Of a DNA stretch of 64,000 bases, positions 11,478 through 23,463 are shown piece by piece. How positions within the stretch are numbered: the stretch's first letter is position 1; every line of letters begins with the position of its first letter. A program made the translations under genes and the position numbers. Origin of the DNA: Mycogone perniciosa (Eukaryota > Ascomycota > Sordariomycetes > Hypocreales > Hypocreaceae); contig JAOALB010000045.1 of assembly GCA_025331125.1 (NCBI GenBank), positions 62,001-126,000 on the forward strand, read 5' to 3'. The notes beneath the pieces were generated by a model, which searched no databases, was not told where the DNA came from, and saw nothing but the letters and a program-made list of their open reading frames with translations.

Positions 11478-12260
11478 GCTACAGTTTTTCTAAAAAATTG
11501 CCCAACACCATCGCCTGTTCTAGGATTGGGATGTTACTAGGTAGATACTGGCTAGAGAGACGACGTTGCTGGCAGTGGAACACAAGGGGGGATACAATGA
11601 AGCAAAGATAATGAGCTGCGTAATAGTCCAAATGAGATCCATCCATCATTCCTCTGCTAGGTTCTAAAGGAAGGCTAATGCTACAAGTAGAAATAAGATG
11701 CCATTTATATCACTTTAAGACGCCACACCCTCCATGAATTGACCGGAAACTTGACATCCATCATGTTAAGCCTCGTCTAGTAGTGTCAAGCCAGCGCCTG
11801 CAACCATCAAGACTCTTCGGGTATCATGAAAACCAGACCATAACCAGTCCTAAAGCAGATGTTCGTCCTGATACAAGTCGCACATTCCGTAACATCCAGA
11901 TCCAAATGCCTCCAAGTACTGTAAAAAGACTAGTTGATATGCAGATCCTCCCGGCAGCGCTATGCATAGGACGCAGTGTTTTCGACTGAACCCCCGCATA
12001 AAAACATAACCATCAATCCACCAAACGAGTTGTACCTTAGTGTGTTGTAGCCCATGCTGCTAAAGGAAAAGAAGGAAAAGAGGGAAGAGGAAAGGAGAGA
12101 GAGAAACCCGTCATTCTTCATGCCCAAATTGTTCTTCAAAAGGGATCTCTGGAGTAGACACCGGTGATGCATGCACAAAAAAGAGCTAAAAAAAAAAGAG
12201 TTGGTAAGACGCGAGTATAAGAAAATAGGAGCATGCAAGACGAGAGATGAGCAATTGCAG
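11478..12260. other. Convergent intergenic region, no gene seen
   Basis: This 780-base stretch lies between the 3' ends of the decayed oxidoreductase and the PNRC-motif gene. The plus strand at about 12060-12110 is purine-rich, and a run of A precedes 12200. I see no coding frame or RNA gene. It probably contains 3' untranslated sequence. Confidence 0.4.
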
Positions 12261-13397
12261 CTAGCGAGTGAAAAGTCTGCGCTCTGTAGGCGAAGAATCC
12301 GACACCAAATCCAATTTTAAAATCCGTCGAAGATCATTCTCCATTGCTTGAAGGTTGTTTGTCCGACTATATCCAGATCCACCGATCTGATTGTTCGACA
12401 AGGACGTAGCATTGCCAGTAGTAACAGATGGCGTAGTGACTGCCGTGGGAATGGGCAAGCCTGAGCTGGATTCGGGTGTCCCACCAAAGAGAAACCTCTT
12501 GAGAGCTTCGGTTGAATCCTCTACTACGGTGTGAGGTGATTGCGTCGAACCTTCTTGGGTTTGAACTGGACGAGATGGGTTGCTGCGAGCAGCCTTAATT
12601 CGGTCCTGATAGGGAGTTGAGAAGGCCGGCCCCATTGGCCGGCCAGGGGTACCGTCTAACTCGAAGCTGTCAATGCCACTGAACGACTGTCTGGTGTAAG
12701 AGCGGCGAGTTTGCGAAAGAGTTGATGCACTTGGAGAGGCACACGGATCAAAAAAGCGTGACGGAGATGTTGTGCCGGGAGCACTGGGCACTTGATTAGT
12801 GGTATTCTCCTGACGCCGTCGCTCCTTTTCCTCTCGATGAGCGCGAAACATGAAATCCAGAGGAGATTCATGCTCCTTGACCATAGAGGATGGGCGATAG
12901 GGCGTAGGGACATCCGTGTCAGTGGCGGGAGGAGAAGGCTCCTGGACGACACCCTGTTGATTCTGAGGAATCGGTGATTCAATCGAGGCCTTGGAGAGGA
13001 AACTCGGGATAGGCAGAGCCGAGGGGGCAGGAGAAGCGTGGAAAGTGGCGCCAGCAAATGCCATGCTAGACTTGGCTTTTGTCATCGGAGACCGTTGTGG
13101 GGGAGTGTTGTCATTAAGCAGCCCGGAATCCGGCGACGTAGACGGATTCTTTGCTTTGGGCTTGGTGCTCCTGTTTCGCTGCTTTGAACCAGTGTGTCCG
13201 TGTGCATTTATCGGAGCAGGCGATGCAGAGCCGGTTTTGTCTGGAGTCTGTGGTGTCTCGTGGTGGCGTGAGGCGGCAAAGGATGGAACATCGTTCTCAG
13301 AGGCATAGGCCTTTTGGCCGGCTGGCCTTCCATTATTGCGGCCGTGTCTACGACGCGCTGGCGTAGCCTTTGGTGGCGATAGGTTGTCGGTCATCAT
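12261..13397 (-). CDS. Proline-rich protein with PNRC/EDC-type decapping-activator motif
   Basis: A single exon encodes 378 residues, mostly disordered and rich in Ser, Pro, Thr and Arg. Residues about 113-133 read AFAGATFHASPAPSALPIPS followed by F. This fits the PNRC family short linear motif: an aromatic-Ala-Gly block, then SPAPSALPxPxF. In PNRC2 and yeast Edc1/Edc2 this kind of motif contacts the EVH1 domain of Dcp1 through LPxP and stimulates mRNA decapping. Downstream is a basic helix-like segment (ESPLDFMFRAHREEKERRRQ, about 177-196). The C-terminus has two more conserved-looking blocks (TEALKRFLFGG, MENDLRRILKLDLV). The start is the first of two tandem ATGs at 13395-13397. The motif is seen directly; a decapping role is inferred. 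Confidence 0.65.
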   Translation of the reverse strand: MMTDNLSPPKATPARRRHGRNNGRPAGQKAYASENDVPSFAASRHHETPQTPDKTGSASPAPINAHGHTGSKQRNRSTKPKAKNPSTSPDSGLLNDNTPPQRSPMTKAKSSMAFAGATFHASPAPSALPIPSFLSKASIESPIPQNQQGVVQEPSPPATDTDVPTPYRPSSMVKEHESPLDFMFRAHREEKERRRQENTTNQVPSAPGTTSPSRFFDPCASPSASTLSQTRRSYTRQSFSGIDSFELDGTPGRPMGPAFSTPYQDRIKAARSNPSRPVQTQEGSTQSPHTVVEDSTEALKRFLFGGTPESSSGLPIPTAVTTPSVTTGNATSLSNNQIGGSGYSRTNNLQAMENDLRRILKLDLVSDSSPTERRLFTR

Positions 13398-14584
13398 TGC
13401 GTTGCGCGGAAAGAACGCGAGCTCGCGAGAAACGTCGAAAGTCAGAGATTGGGCTGCAGGAGACGAATGCGGTGCGTAGCGATGAGTTATGGACCGGGGG
13501 GTCTATCTCTCTGGGGAGAATGCGCTGAGACTACGGTAAGCGGGGCAATAGAGGAGTTAGGAGAAGTTGGGTGTGATGATGAATGGCACGGCGTAACCAT
13601 GGTGCATTCGATTTGGTTAAGGTTGTTGATGAGGGAGGGAGAACAGGGAGGCAAGGCCGTGAGAAGGATGCAACGAAGAGTCAACCCAAGGCTGAAAAGC
13701 CCCGCTAGGTACATCGGCACAGTACGGAGCACCCTAGTACTACTTCGTACATACGGAGTACAGGTAGGTTAGTTACCTAGTAGTATTTTCCCCCGCCTAC
13801 TTAAAAAAATTAGCAACATTACAGCCATTTCCCAACATAAACTGTGCCCTAAAATATTCCATACAAATAATCACCTCCGTCCCTAAATACCTACCTTAAT
13901 AGCATTCCAATCTTGGACCAGCACGGCAAGGCTGGTTTCTGGGCGTTATGATGAGGCTCTACCTACCTACTTACTAGGTAGTTAGTAGGTACCTGCAGGT
14001 ACGGGTCAAAGTTATAAGTAGTAGGTACTGCACAAGTACTCATACCCATAATGATCCCTAAGATTAGAAGATACATGAGTACGGAGTACATCCACGGAAC
14101 CTCGGCCGCCTGTGACTGGGTAGAGAGGCGCGACTAGGATACTCATCTATCACTGCACTCCGTACCCCTCCGCCAGTCCGTTCGTCAACAGCCTGTTACA
14201 ACCCGACTTTACAGCTGGCATAGCTTTCAAGCTGCTTGCTGCCTTCATCTTATCCCCGATTTATTACTCTCCTGCGACATAGTCGATCTACGCCGGTGCG
14301 TCTTTGGGCTTCCCGTAGCACGCCCTCGAGACCAAGCATCGCTCCATTCTCGCTTTCTCCACGACAGACCACCGGGCGTCAACTACACACAAGTACCTGC
14401 ACTGCTAAGTTCTGTTTGCCTAGATGCTAACACACCTCGACAGCAAATCGATCGCAGACCGGGACTTGCATCCTAACCACTTCCCATCCCCGTCGAACTG
14501 TGGCAGGCAACTGCTACGGACCCCTAGATACTATTTCGCCGATCGATTTCCCACAGCAATCCCTATCGTGACGAACTAGCTGAC
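13398..14584. promoter_or_regulatory. Divergent promoter region of the PNRC-motif gene and HRT1
   Basis: About 1.2 kb lies between two divergent starts. It contains TACGGAGTA words at 13752-13760 and 14080-14088, and a cluster of ACCTACCTA/TAGGTAGGTA words around 13960-14000. The segment before HRT1 is pyrimidine-rich (about 14230-14400). No coding frame is convincing. Confidence 0.4.
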
Positions 14585-15119
<535 letters not shown>

Positions 15120-15276
15120 GGGTCGTGGTGGAAGAGGGAGGCTATGGTGGAACCATGAACTTGTGTTGGAAAAAGAGAATCAACGATAGCGGCATGAATA
15201 CCACTCTGGGTGTTAGGAAGCATAACATCCGGTCCCGACTCGAACCACCTCAGCATTTATTGTCTAGTCATGTCTA

Positions 15277-15670
15277 TCACCCGCCGGTGTTCAATCCGGA
15301 TCCAGCTGGTAGCCATTTGATGGGGTTCTTATTATAGAATGGCCAAGGTGGTACGACCACGAGAAATGTCAAGAGTGTACCTCCCAATCCGATATACAGG
15401 CATTTCTGGATATCTTGGAGCGTGTAGCCGACGTTGAATGCGATCACCTGGAAGCAGTGTAAGCGTAATAGTCGATTCGAAGCATACAGGGCAACCCATA
15501 CCCCAGTAATGGCCAACAAAAGTGTGGCATACCCTTCGGCGCGTCTTTGGCCCTGGAAATCCTGGAAAGATCAGGTCAGTCAATCGGACTTGATCGCTGA
15601 TGGCTAATTGGAGGCTCACAATTTGGCCTTCCACCACGTCCCGCACTTTGTCTAGGATTTCTTCGGCCAT
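15277..15670 (-). CDS. SPC1: Signal peptidase complex subunit 1 (SPC12)
   Basis: This is a small ER membrane subunit of the signal peptidase complex. Three exons (15670-15620, 15561-15502, 15447-15277) give 93 aa. The protein reads MAEEILDKVRDVVEGQIDFQ, GQRRAEGYATLLLAITG, VIAFNVGYTLQDIQKCLYIG, then a second hydrophobic segment LGGTLLTFLVVVPPWPFYN and KNPIKWLPAG. Two membrane helices joined by a short loop, with both termini on the cytosolic side, are the family pattern (SPC12). The second intron (15501-15448) would also be open if retained, which extends the reading frame misleadingly. Removing it restores the conserved join TG-VIAFN. Confidence 0.93.
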
Positions 15671-18600
15671 TCTTGTAGCCCCTGTGTCGTGTTGTTCGTT
15701 TCGAGCTGATGGCTTGGTTCGTGCTTGTGATGTGCTGTTGTAAAGGGATGACGTTTAAGCTCCCTTGGGACACGTCGGTGTTAGACATGTGGCACAGCCG
15801 GGAATTCCAGTGCAACCCAGCCTCGAGTGGTGTGGCGGTGCATTGGTATACTCTCACTTTAGACCTTAGGCACCAGTAAGTAGTTGTATGAGCCTAGGAA
15901 TGGGGTACGGAACATCTACTCGTAGTACTAATTAGATTTTTACTACTCCGTACTAGGTCTCTGGTAGTAGTATTTGAGAATCTTATCGACCTGCCATCGC
16001 GATTTGTTGCCATGTACACTTGACTCGAGACAGTCTCGGGTGACCGCGCGGATGATCATATGTACTTCGAAGTAGTAGTGTCGTCTCTGAGAAATTCCCT
16101 GAATACCCGTATCCGGGCTGGATCTTACAGGTAGCTTTTTCATGTCTTGATACTGTGTACGGAGTACAGGTATTTGTATACTACCATCCATTTTTCTCTT
16201 GTCGCGATCCGAAGTATGCTTCAGGCAGTACGAAGTACGGCTGTACTAAGTATATATTCAGATTCCACACAGTATACTTCGTATATACAAGTTTTTGAAT
16301 TAAATGTTGAAATACAAAGTATGCAGGTATGGTTTGCATGCCCTACTTCTTCAGAATTCAATTTCAGCGCATGACAATGAGACTCAATTTCATTTACCGC
16401 CATTCTATTCCGTATAAAGTAGTAATACTTCGTACCTTGTCTGTACTTGTTCGGAATCCGCCGGTTTCAAAGTGACAACACGCTGTATTGTATTTTATCA
16501 TATTTATTTGTTTTATAATCAGGAACAAGAGATATTAATATGAATCGCCTCTATCATAGTAATTGATGCAGAGGCCTGTGCGTGCAGCCTCAAGTCCTGC
16601 GAACGGAGTATGTCAACCCGCATAATACGGAGTACGGTGAGCGAGATTTAGTCACTTTCGCAACACGAATTTGCCAAGGCAGGTTACACTTTGTCGGGTT
16701 TTGCTGGACTACGAAGTAGAGAAAACCGACTGGTTGTGAATGAGATCACTATTAAATTAAAGTGTGGAATTTCCTTAAGGGACCACCCATAACATGTGGA
16801 CACTCGAACTCAATTCTTTTTAGTGAGTATACTACGGAGTACTACTGCCCTATTGGCCAAAGTTTCTATACTCGTTTCTGAAGAATCAAAGCTAACACTG
16901 GTCACCGTAACACCAAAAATATGCCGCAGGTACAGTGGGGAGAAGAAAGTTTCGGTAACTTTTGTCAGGCAACTCTATAGAAAATGTACCGAAACCTTTT
17001 GCGTGGCACTGTACACATAACTTAAAGAGGAGGGAATTTATTCCGCGTGAATTGCAGTGGCATGCTTACTGATACGGTCATAAATTCAGCTATGATGAGA
17101 GTCTGCCCGTTGGCGTTTTCCTCGCTATCATGTATAACTTCTTCCTAAAACCTCACATCATCCTCATTGTCTATAACCCATCCTTGAAACCTTACATCAT
17201 TCTTACCGTCCACGACTCGTTCCTGAAATACCATATTATTCTACTATTAACCTGGTGCCCATTAATGTATGCTTTCAGGGTCACTCTACTTCGTAACAAG
17301 TGTTCATAGGTCCGGCGGCCCGGCTTACACGCACGTAGCAGATCAACGCTAATGACTTTGAACTCAGGTAAGATGGAACCCGCTCGTGAGAGAGTGAGAA
17401 CCGCAGACACATAAGTACTGTAGCTAGCAACTCCGATTGCCCTATATTACCCTCATTGTAATAAATTGCTATCATCGCGATATATAGCCCCTATCCGGCT
17501 GGTATTTATATTATACTACTACAATAAAACATTAAACGCCCCGACTACTCTATCAGCTACATGACCGATAACATGTTGTCTTTTGCGGACCCTCTTTTTT
17601 GTCTCCCGCTTGGCTGGATAGTAGTACAAGTGTACTGATAAGAGTTGGGGGCTAATGGTAGTACCTAACTGGTTCAACGTCATCTGAGTCGTTGAATTCG
17701 ATGACAAGTCACTCGCCAAGAGGAACTGGCTGAGGCATTTATGTACCACTTGTCTAAGTGAGCCATGAATGATGTGGGCACCATTCGGGAGCGCGGCAGG
17801 TTTAGTCTAGACTCATGGTAGGTGAAATATCCATCGATGATGTCGGTGAGTGAGGAAGAGAGTCTCGCGGGGCGGTTCATCAGCTCTAGTCAGCATAGTA
17901 TAAACTCTGACTCCTTGGCAAAGTTTCGAAACACTGAGGTCTACTACTAGTTTAAGATCTCCATCCATTAGCTTATTGGCCAACATGTAAGTTAAAACGT
18001 GCATATAGTAGCTGTCCTCTGAAAGCTGCCCTTTTCCCTCCTTCTTTTTTTTGGTAGTCTAAAGGTAGCTCGACCACTATTGAACTGAACTAACCACGTA
18101 GGAGGTTGGTGCTTTCAAAAGTGTGTGGGTGCAGTGCGAGTGTGTGCGTGTCCATGCAAGGAGGCGGCTGATGGCGGTTAAGGCGCGCGTGGAGAGGAGC
18201 GCCGGTCGAGATGAATGATGGTCTCTGTGGTACCTGAAAAATGACCAACATGTACCTACGACATGGCAAACTCGGGTGACTCGTTCTAAATTAAGAGCAG
18301 CTCCTAAATGGCAGGTATCGGATCATTAAGAGCTTGGTGACTCAATTCAGGGCTGAAATACTTCGTACTTCGTACGAAGTACGGGGTATAGATACAAACA
18401 AGGTTTTGGTTTTTTGGGGGCGAATTCTTTTTCCCTATTTCTCTTAATCCGCCTTTCAACGACAAGTTGTTAGTAACCATCGCCTAATGCAGCACATATT
18501 CCGTCCAGTGGATCGGTTTCGGGAGCCAGCTCGTGATTACCACTAGTGGCGGCGGATTCCACCACCAAAAGGAAATTTTCCTTTCATCTTAGGCAATAAT

Positions 18601-19402
18601 AATATTTAGCATTCATCCCTCCCACCACGCTTTCTCACCTTCCACCAATTTCGTCGTTTCCTCATATTCGCTTCGAGACACCAGCACGTGTTTTCGGCCC
18701 TGTACGAACTACTCCTTGCTGGATTCCGGCACCACCACCGAACCCATTCATTTTCCCCAAGACTCAAAGTCCAGTGGATTCTGTCACCCCCCACGTCCAA
18801 TAGGAACGTACTAGGATCATTCTGTTCAACTCCACCAACACCTACACCTACGAGGAAGCCATTCGCAAAGTTTGATCGACTGTTTAACATAGGCCAACGA
18901 GAAACGCCGAATCCCACAAGCCCTGTCTGGGAGACCGACTGCTAGCTAGCCTCTGCTTCATCGCGCACTCGCAATCCTTCAAGTTGGCTCAACTCAGCTC
19001 CGCTGTCGTTGCCTCCCCATCACTCCTCGGGCCCGGCTGCTGGGTCTATAGCGGAGTTAGCAAGAAGCCCCCATAACTGGACTCGCTGGCAATCCACCGA
19101 TTACCATTCAACACCATTTCCCGGCTATTTTCCTATGCTCCGGCACCCTTGACAGGTAGGGGCAATAGTAACCAAGAGTCCGGATTTTGTTTCTAGTCAA
19201 GCACTCGGCGCGCATTTGCCGCGCCGAGAGTGCACTTTCGAGTTGAATACGGGTACGGAGGGCTTCCGTTCATTATCGAAGCATGTTCTTTAATCCCTGA
19301 ATCCGGCAACAGGCACCGGTACCATTCTATTTGCTCATTGGCTTATATCCTATCACTGGCTGTTCCTGTCCAAATACGAATACTATCTCGACGACGAGCA
19401 CC
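15671..19402. promoter_or_regulatory. 3.7 kb gene-free region between divergent SPC1 and ALR1
   Basis: I see no conserved coding frame. The part from about 16.4 to 17.6 kb is visibly AT-rich. TACGGAGTA/TACTCCGTA words occur at 15944-15952, 16158-16166, 16626-16634 and 16833-16841, and a compound TACTTCGTA/TACGAAGTA palindrome at 18359-18382. A diverged 39-base tandem repeat is listed separately. The last 700 bases before 19403 are pyrimidine-rich and probably hold the ALR1 promoter and leader. Confidence 0.4.
17133..17249. repeat. Diverged 39-base tandem repeat, three copies
   Basis: Three consecutive 39-base units lie at 17133-17171, 17172-17210 and 17211-17249. The first two begin TATAAC, and all three share the core CTTCCT/TCCTTGA-AAACCT-ACATCAT and end near TC. 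The third is the most diverged. They lie in an AT-rich part of the SPC1-ALR1 intergenic region with no coding role visible. Confidence 0.6.
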
Positions 19403-21297
19403 ATGTCTGATCACGAGGAAGCGATTCCCGATACGGGCTACGATACCCCCGTCCCCGAGCTTGATGATCACCGACACCAGCAACCCTCCACTCAGCGGAC
19501 CGAACGACCTCGCCGAGGGACCTTTGACAGCTTGTATGGAGCTCGTCATCTTGAGCCCGAATCAGGCACCCCTGGCATCCTTGTCCGTGATTTCGAGGAG
19601 GCCATCATTGATGAAGATTGGGGCGATGTTCAACCAACACCACGCCATGTTCGACGCCCGACTGTGGAGTCGAGCTGTGACGGGAGATCTCTCTCACCCC
19701 CCAACTCAGTTAAAGCATTTGCCGAGGCTCGACGCCGAGAGCGCGATATGTCGTTTTCCGATGTCAAATGCGAACATGATGACGGTCCTGGCCGGGCCAT
19801 GTCCATCTCCAGCCGTCGTAGTCCCCGAAGCAAATCTCGTACTGGCGAGAACGATGGCAGAAGCTTCTTGACCAGCAAAACTGCTGGGGAAGATGTTTGC
19901 TTCCCTCTTCAGGATGGTCATCGAAAGCATCAACATGACCTACGTATTGATTTTGAATATCTTGAGAGTTTCATCAACGCCGAACGAGCTGCTGGCGTCG
20001 AAAATCGACAAGAGAGCTTCAGGGATTTGCGAAGGCCATCTGTAGAAACTCGTCCAGTGCAAATGGTTACTGTGGATGGCGATATTCTCGATATGCCCTC
20101 TGATGAGTCCACATCCAATGAGAAGGAAACCGTTGAGCCAGTTGCTGGCCCCAAACCTCACCCTCACCCCACTGATCATAATCGCTTCAGCTTCTTTTCG
20201 TCGGCATGGGAATCGACAATTCATGCTGCGGAGATGGGCGACCTCGTCCTTCCTGGAGAGGATATCCGGGGACTCTTCGAGCTACCGGAAGATGAGAGGG
20301 ATGGAGTTTGGTGGCTTAATGTGAACAGTGCGACAAAGGATGAAGTGGAGGGTATTTGCCAAGCATTTGGCGTTCACCCTTTGACCATCGAGGACATTAT
20401 TACACAGGAGGCTCGCGAGAAGATTGAACTCTTCCCATCATACTATTTTGCCTGCTTCCGATCATTCAACGTCGTCAATGCGCCTGATGGAAAGGAGTAC
20501 GAGCCATTCAACATTTACGTCCTCGTCTTTCGAGAAGGAACACTGAGTTTCAGCTTTACTCCCAACTCTCACGCATCCGAAGTGCGCCGGAGAATCACGG
20601 CGCTGAAAGATTATGTTTCTCTTAGCAGTGATTGGATATGTTACGCTCTAATGTAAGTCGTTCTTGAAAAGCTGACAATTGTCTCGACGAGGGTCATATT
20701 AATACCGTATGTTGCAGCGATAATATTGTTGACAGCTTTGCCCCGGTAATCAATCAAATTGAGGTTGAGGCGGATGCCATTGAAGATGAAGTGTTCGTCA
20801 TGCGGCAGGATGACTCGAGCTCATTCCTCCGGTCCATTGGGCGAGTTCGTAAGAATTGCATGGCTCTATTGCGTCTCCTGGGCGGTAAGGCAGATGTTCT
20901 TCGGGGCTTCACAAAACGCTGCAATGAAAATTACCAGGTGACTCCTCATATGGACATTGGCATGTATCTTGGCGACATTCAGGATCACGTCGTGACGATG
21001 GCAACGAACCTTGGGCACTTCGAAAAGATGCTGTCCCGCGCGCACAGTAACTACCTAGCAACCTTATCCATCAACAACATATCCCAGGGTACCGACACAA
21101 ACCGAGTGTTGAGCAAAATTACCATGATAGCTTCCATTTTGGTGCCACTGAATCTTGTCAGCGGTCTCTTTGGCATGAACGTCAATGTGCCATTTGGTAC
21201 CGTGGAAAGCTTAGGCCCCTTTTTTGGCATCATCGGTTTCATGGTTATGCTTTGTTGTATCATGCTGAGTTGGGCACGCTGGAAGCGGTTCATATGA
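19403..21297 (+). CDS. CorA-family magnesium transporter, ALR1/MNR2 type
   Basis: This is a divalent-cation channel of the CorA superfamily. Yeast relatives sit in the plasma membrane (Alr1) or vacuole (Mnr2). Two exons (19403-20652, 20718-21297) give 609 aa. The first about 270 residues are charged and disordered. The soluble CorA domain then follows (VWWLNVNSATKDEVEGICQA, FGVHPLTIEDIITQEAREKI, YYFACFRSF). The C-terminal end has two membrane helices. The first (ITMIASILVPLNLVSGLF) runs into the signature GMN at about 569-571, and the second is LGPFFGIIGFMVMLCCIML. A short basic tail (WARWKRFI) ends the protein. The upstream in-frame stretch has no ATG, so the start at 19403 is well placed. 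Sequence alone does not decide between plasma-membrane and vacuolar types. Confidence 0.92.
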
Positions 21298-21851
21298 TTT
21301 GGCTGTCCAGTACATACGACTATGTTTTGTTGATTGCTTTTTTGGACGGCATGCAGGATAGACTCAGGCGGCACTGGTTGATAGATGTGACGAGGATATG
21401 ATCTGGCGTTACTTGCAAGGCGAAAGATACCTGATTGTTGTCTGCCTGAACTTGTTCTTTTGTTCATAGCTGTCTCTGATATATAGATACCTGGAGCATA
21501 TTGGCATTGGATGGAAGGAGTGTTGGATCGAGAGACAAGCTAGAGAGCGATCAATGACTAACTAAAGCCACATCCGATGCAATCAGGTTTCGTAGTTAGT
21601 CGTCTGCTGAATAGACAGTGTGTCTTCGATGTCCATTTCCTCCGTTCAAATGCGATGTGTATGTAAGAGCAACTTAGCAAGCAAGTTGTGGGGGCACCAA
21701 AATTGCCGTTGTATTTTTCCCATTCGTCCAGCCTTGGATACCCTGACTAAACCACATTCGGCTCAGTAGGTCGGCCAAAAATCTTGACGCAACCAGAGAG
21801 ACGCTTCCAACAATATTTCCAAACCCAATCTCCCTCGAGTCACCGCCCGCC
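21298..21851. other. Intergenic region between ALR1 and TIM8
   Basis: This 554-base stretch joins the ALR1 3' end to the TIM8 start in tandem orientation. No coding frame is convincing. It should hold the ALR1 3' UTR and TIM8 promoter. Confidence 0.35.
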
Positions 21852-22327
21852 ATGAATGCCGCGCAGACAGGTATCGAAAACCTCGATCTCGAGAAGCTCA
21901 ATGATAAGGACAAGGCGGAACTGCGCCAGTTCCTGGCCAACGAGCAGCAGCGATCGCAGATCCAGTCCCGTACGTCCTTGAATGCTTCCCCAATCTATTC
22001 TTTGCTCTCAGAGGTCTCAGCACTCCAATTGCGGTTGGCAAAAGGAAGAGAGATGGGGGGGGACGGAATAACTACGAGCCTTTTATTTATTTACTTATTT
22101 ATTTTCTTCTCTTTTTCATGTTCGCATTCGATTTACTGACGGTTGACTGATTCGCTTCAACAGAAACGCACAACTTGACGCAGACCTGCTGGACAAAGTG
22201 CATCACGGGGAACATCAAGAACTCAAAGCTGGACAAGTCCGAGGAGGGCTGCTTGGCTAATTGTGTGGACCGCTTTCTGGACATGAATTTCTTGACTATG
22301 AAGCATTTGAACAACATGCGCTCATAA
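21852..22327 (+). CDS. TIM8: Mitochondrial intermembrane-space chaperone Tim8
   Basis: This small Tim protein, with Tim13, escorts hydrophobic precursors across the intermembrane space to TIM22. Two exons (21852-21969, 22164-22327) give 93 aa. The protein has LEKLNDKDKAELRQFLANEQ, then the twin CX3C motif (CWTKC ... CLANC) separated by about 18 residues, then VDRFLDMNFLTMKHLNNMRS. Length and cysteine spacing fit Tim8. The intron (21970-22163) is long for this window and contains a TTTATTTA-rich tract. Confidence 0.95.
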
Positions 22328-22722
22328 CGGAGTGCGTTAGGAATGTACAATACAGCGTTATGGACCATGGGCGGGATTCTTATGACGAGGCGAAGGCACG
22401 AGACCTCGCCAAAAATGACCATGTATCAATAATGGGATTAGACTCTACAATAACACACCTGATGAAGAGTGATGCTGTCCATCAGTTCCTTTGGCTACTG
22501 TGCCAATGGTTCATCTGGCATTTTATCATTCATATTCGGGGACATCACGCATTCTTTGCTTTCAAATGTGTACGTTGGACTGGCCTGCCTTGCATATTGT
22601 ATCATATTGTCCCGTAAATGACAAGCTCTACTGCGCCTTTTTTCCGATGCCCATGCTTTGCATTCAAGACCAGACCAATTCGTACCAAGGAAGAAAAAAA
22701 GAACGGTTTATTCGAGCCTCGC
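22328..22722. other. Convergent intergenic region TIM8/RPL25
   Basis: These 395 bases lie between two convergent 3' ends. I see nothing beyond probable 3' UTR sequence. Open frames here lack family resemblance. Confidence 0.35.
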
Positions 22723-23463
22723 TTATACCAGAGACAGCTTGTTGGCAGCAATGTCCAGAGCATCGACATCGGGGGTCAGGCGGGCGTAAGCCTTCTTGGA
22801 GCCGTCGGGGCTGTGTAATGTAGTCAGTAAATTATGCCAATAGACTTCCTGGCTCGACGTGACTCGGGGTCATACCGGATGAGGGTGTTAATCTTGACGG
22901 TGTCGATGTCGTACAGCTTCTTCAGGGCAAGCTTGATCTGGGCCTTGTTGGCCTTGACGTCGACGATGAAGACTAGGGTGTTGTTCTCCTCCATCTTCTT
23001 CATGGCGCTCTCCGTGTTAAGGGGGTGGATGATGATCTTGTGCTCATCCAGACGAGGAGCGTGGTTGATGGCCTTGCGGGGGTAGCGAGGAGAGCGGGAG
23101 AGGACCAGGGTCTTGGGTCGGTGGAAAGAGGTGCTCAATCGGACCTTGCGGTTCTTGGAGGAGTGCGTCTGCAAAGGTGAAACCTGTCAGCCAAACCAAC
23201 GAACCATTATCTCGGAGACAGAATCGCAAAGAAGATACTCACACCCTTGAGGGCAGCCTTGGCAGCGGCATTGGCCTGCTTGGAGCCCTTGGGGGCGGCT
23301 ACATGAAAGTTCGCATCAGCAATCGCTCTTGGACAGAACTCGCAAAATCTGCTGCTGCATGATGCTTGCGCGGAGGACTGAGGAGTTGCATATTGTCGCA
23401 GAATTCATGCCATCGCAGAGGACCCAAACTTCATCCCGTACCTTTCTTGTTAGCGGGGGCCAT
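22723..23463 (-). CDS. RPL25: 60S ribosomal protein L25 (uL23, L23a)
   Basis: The protein binds 25S rRNA near the polypeptide exit and contacts SRP. Four exons (23463-23442, 23298-23243, 23168-22876, 22810-22723) give 152 aa. The first exon codes only MAPANKK plus one base, a pattern common in fungal ribosomal protein genes. The basic N-terminal tail (APKGSKQANAAAKAALKG) is followed by THSSKNRKVRLSTSFHRPKT, then the conserved uL23 core (INHAPRLDEHKIIIHPLNTE, NTLVFIVDVKANKAQIKLAL, KKLYDIDTVKINTLIRPDGS) and the end LDIAANKLSLV. The divergent neighbour BMT2 also works on the large subunit rRNA. Confidence 0.96.

Noticed and set aside
20001..20300. Antisense frames across ALR1, SMC1, KSP1 and TUP1 exons
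   Set aside because: They shadow well-supported genes in other frames and lack independent evidence.
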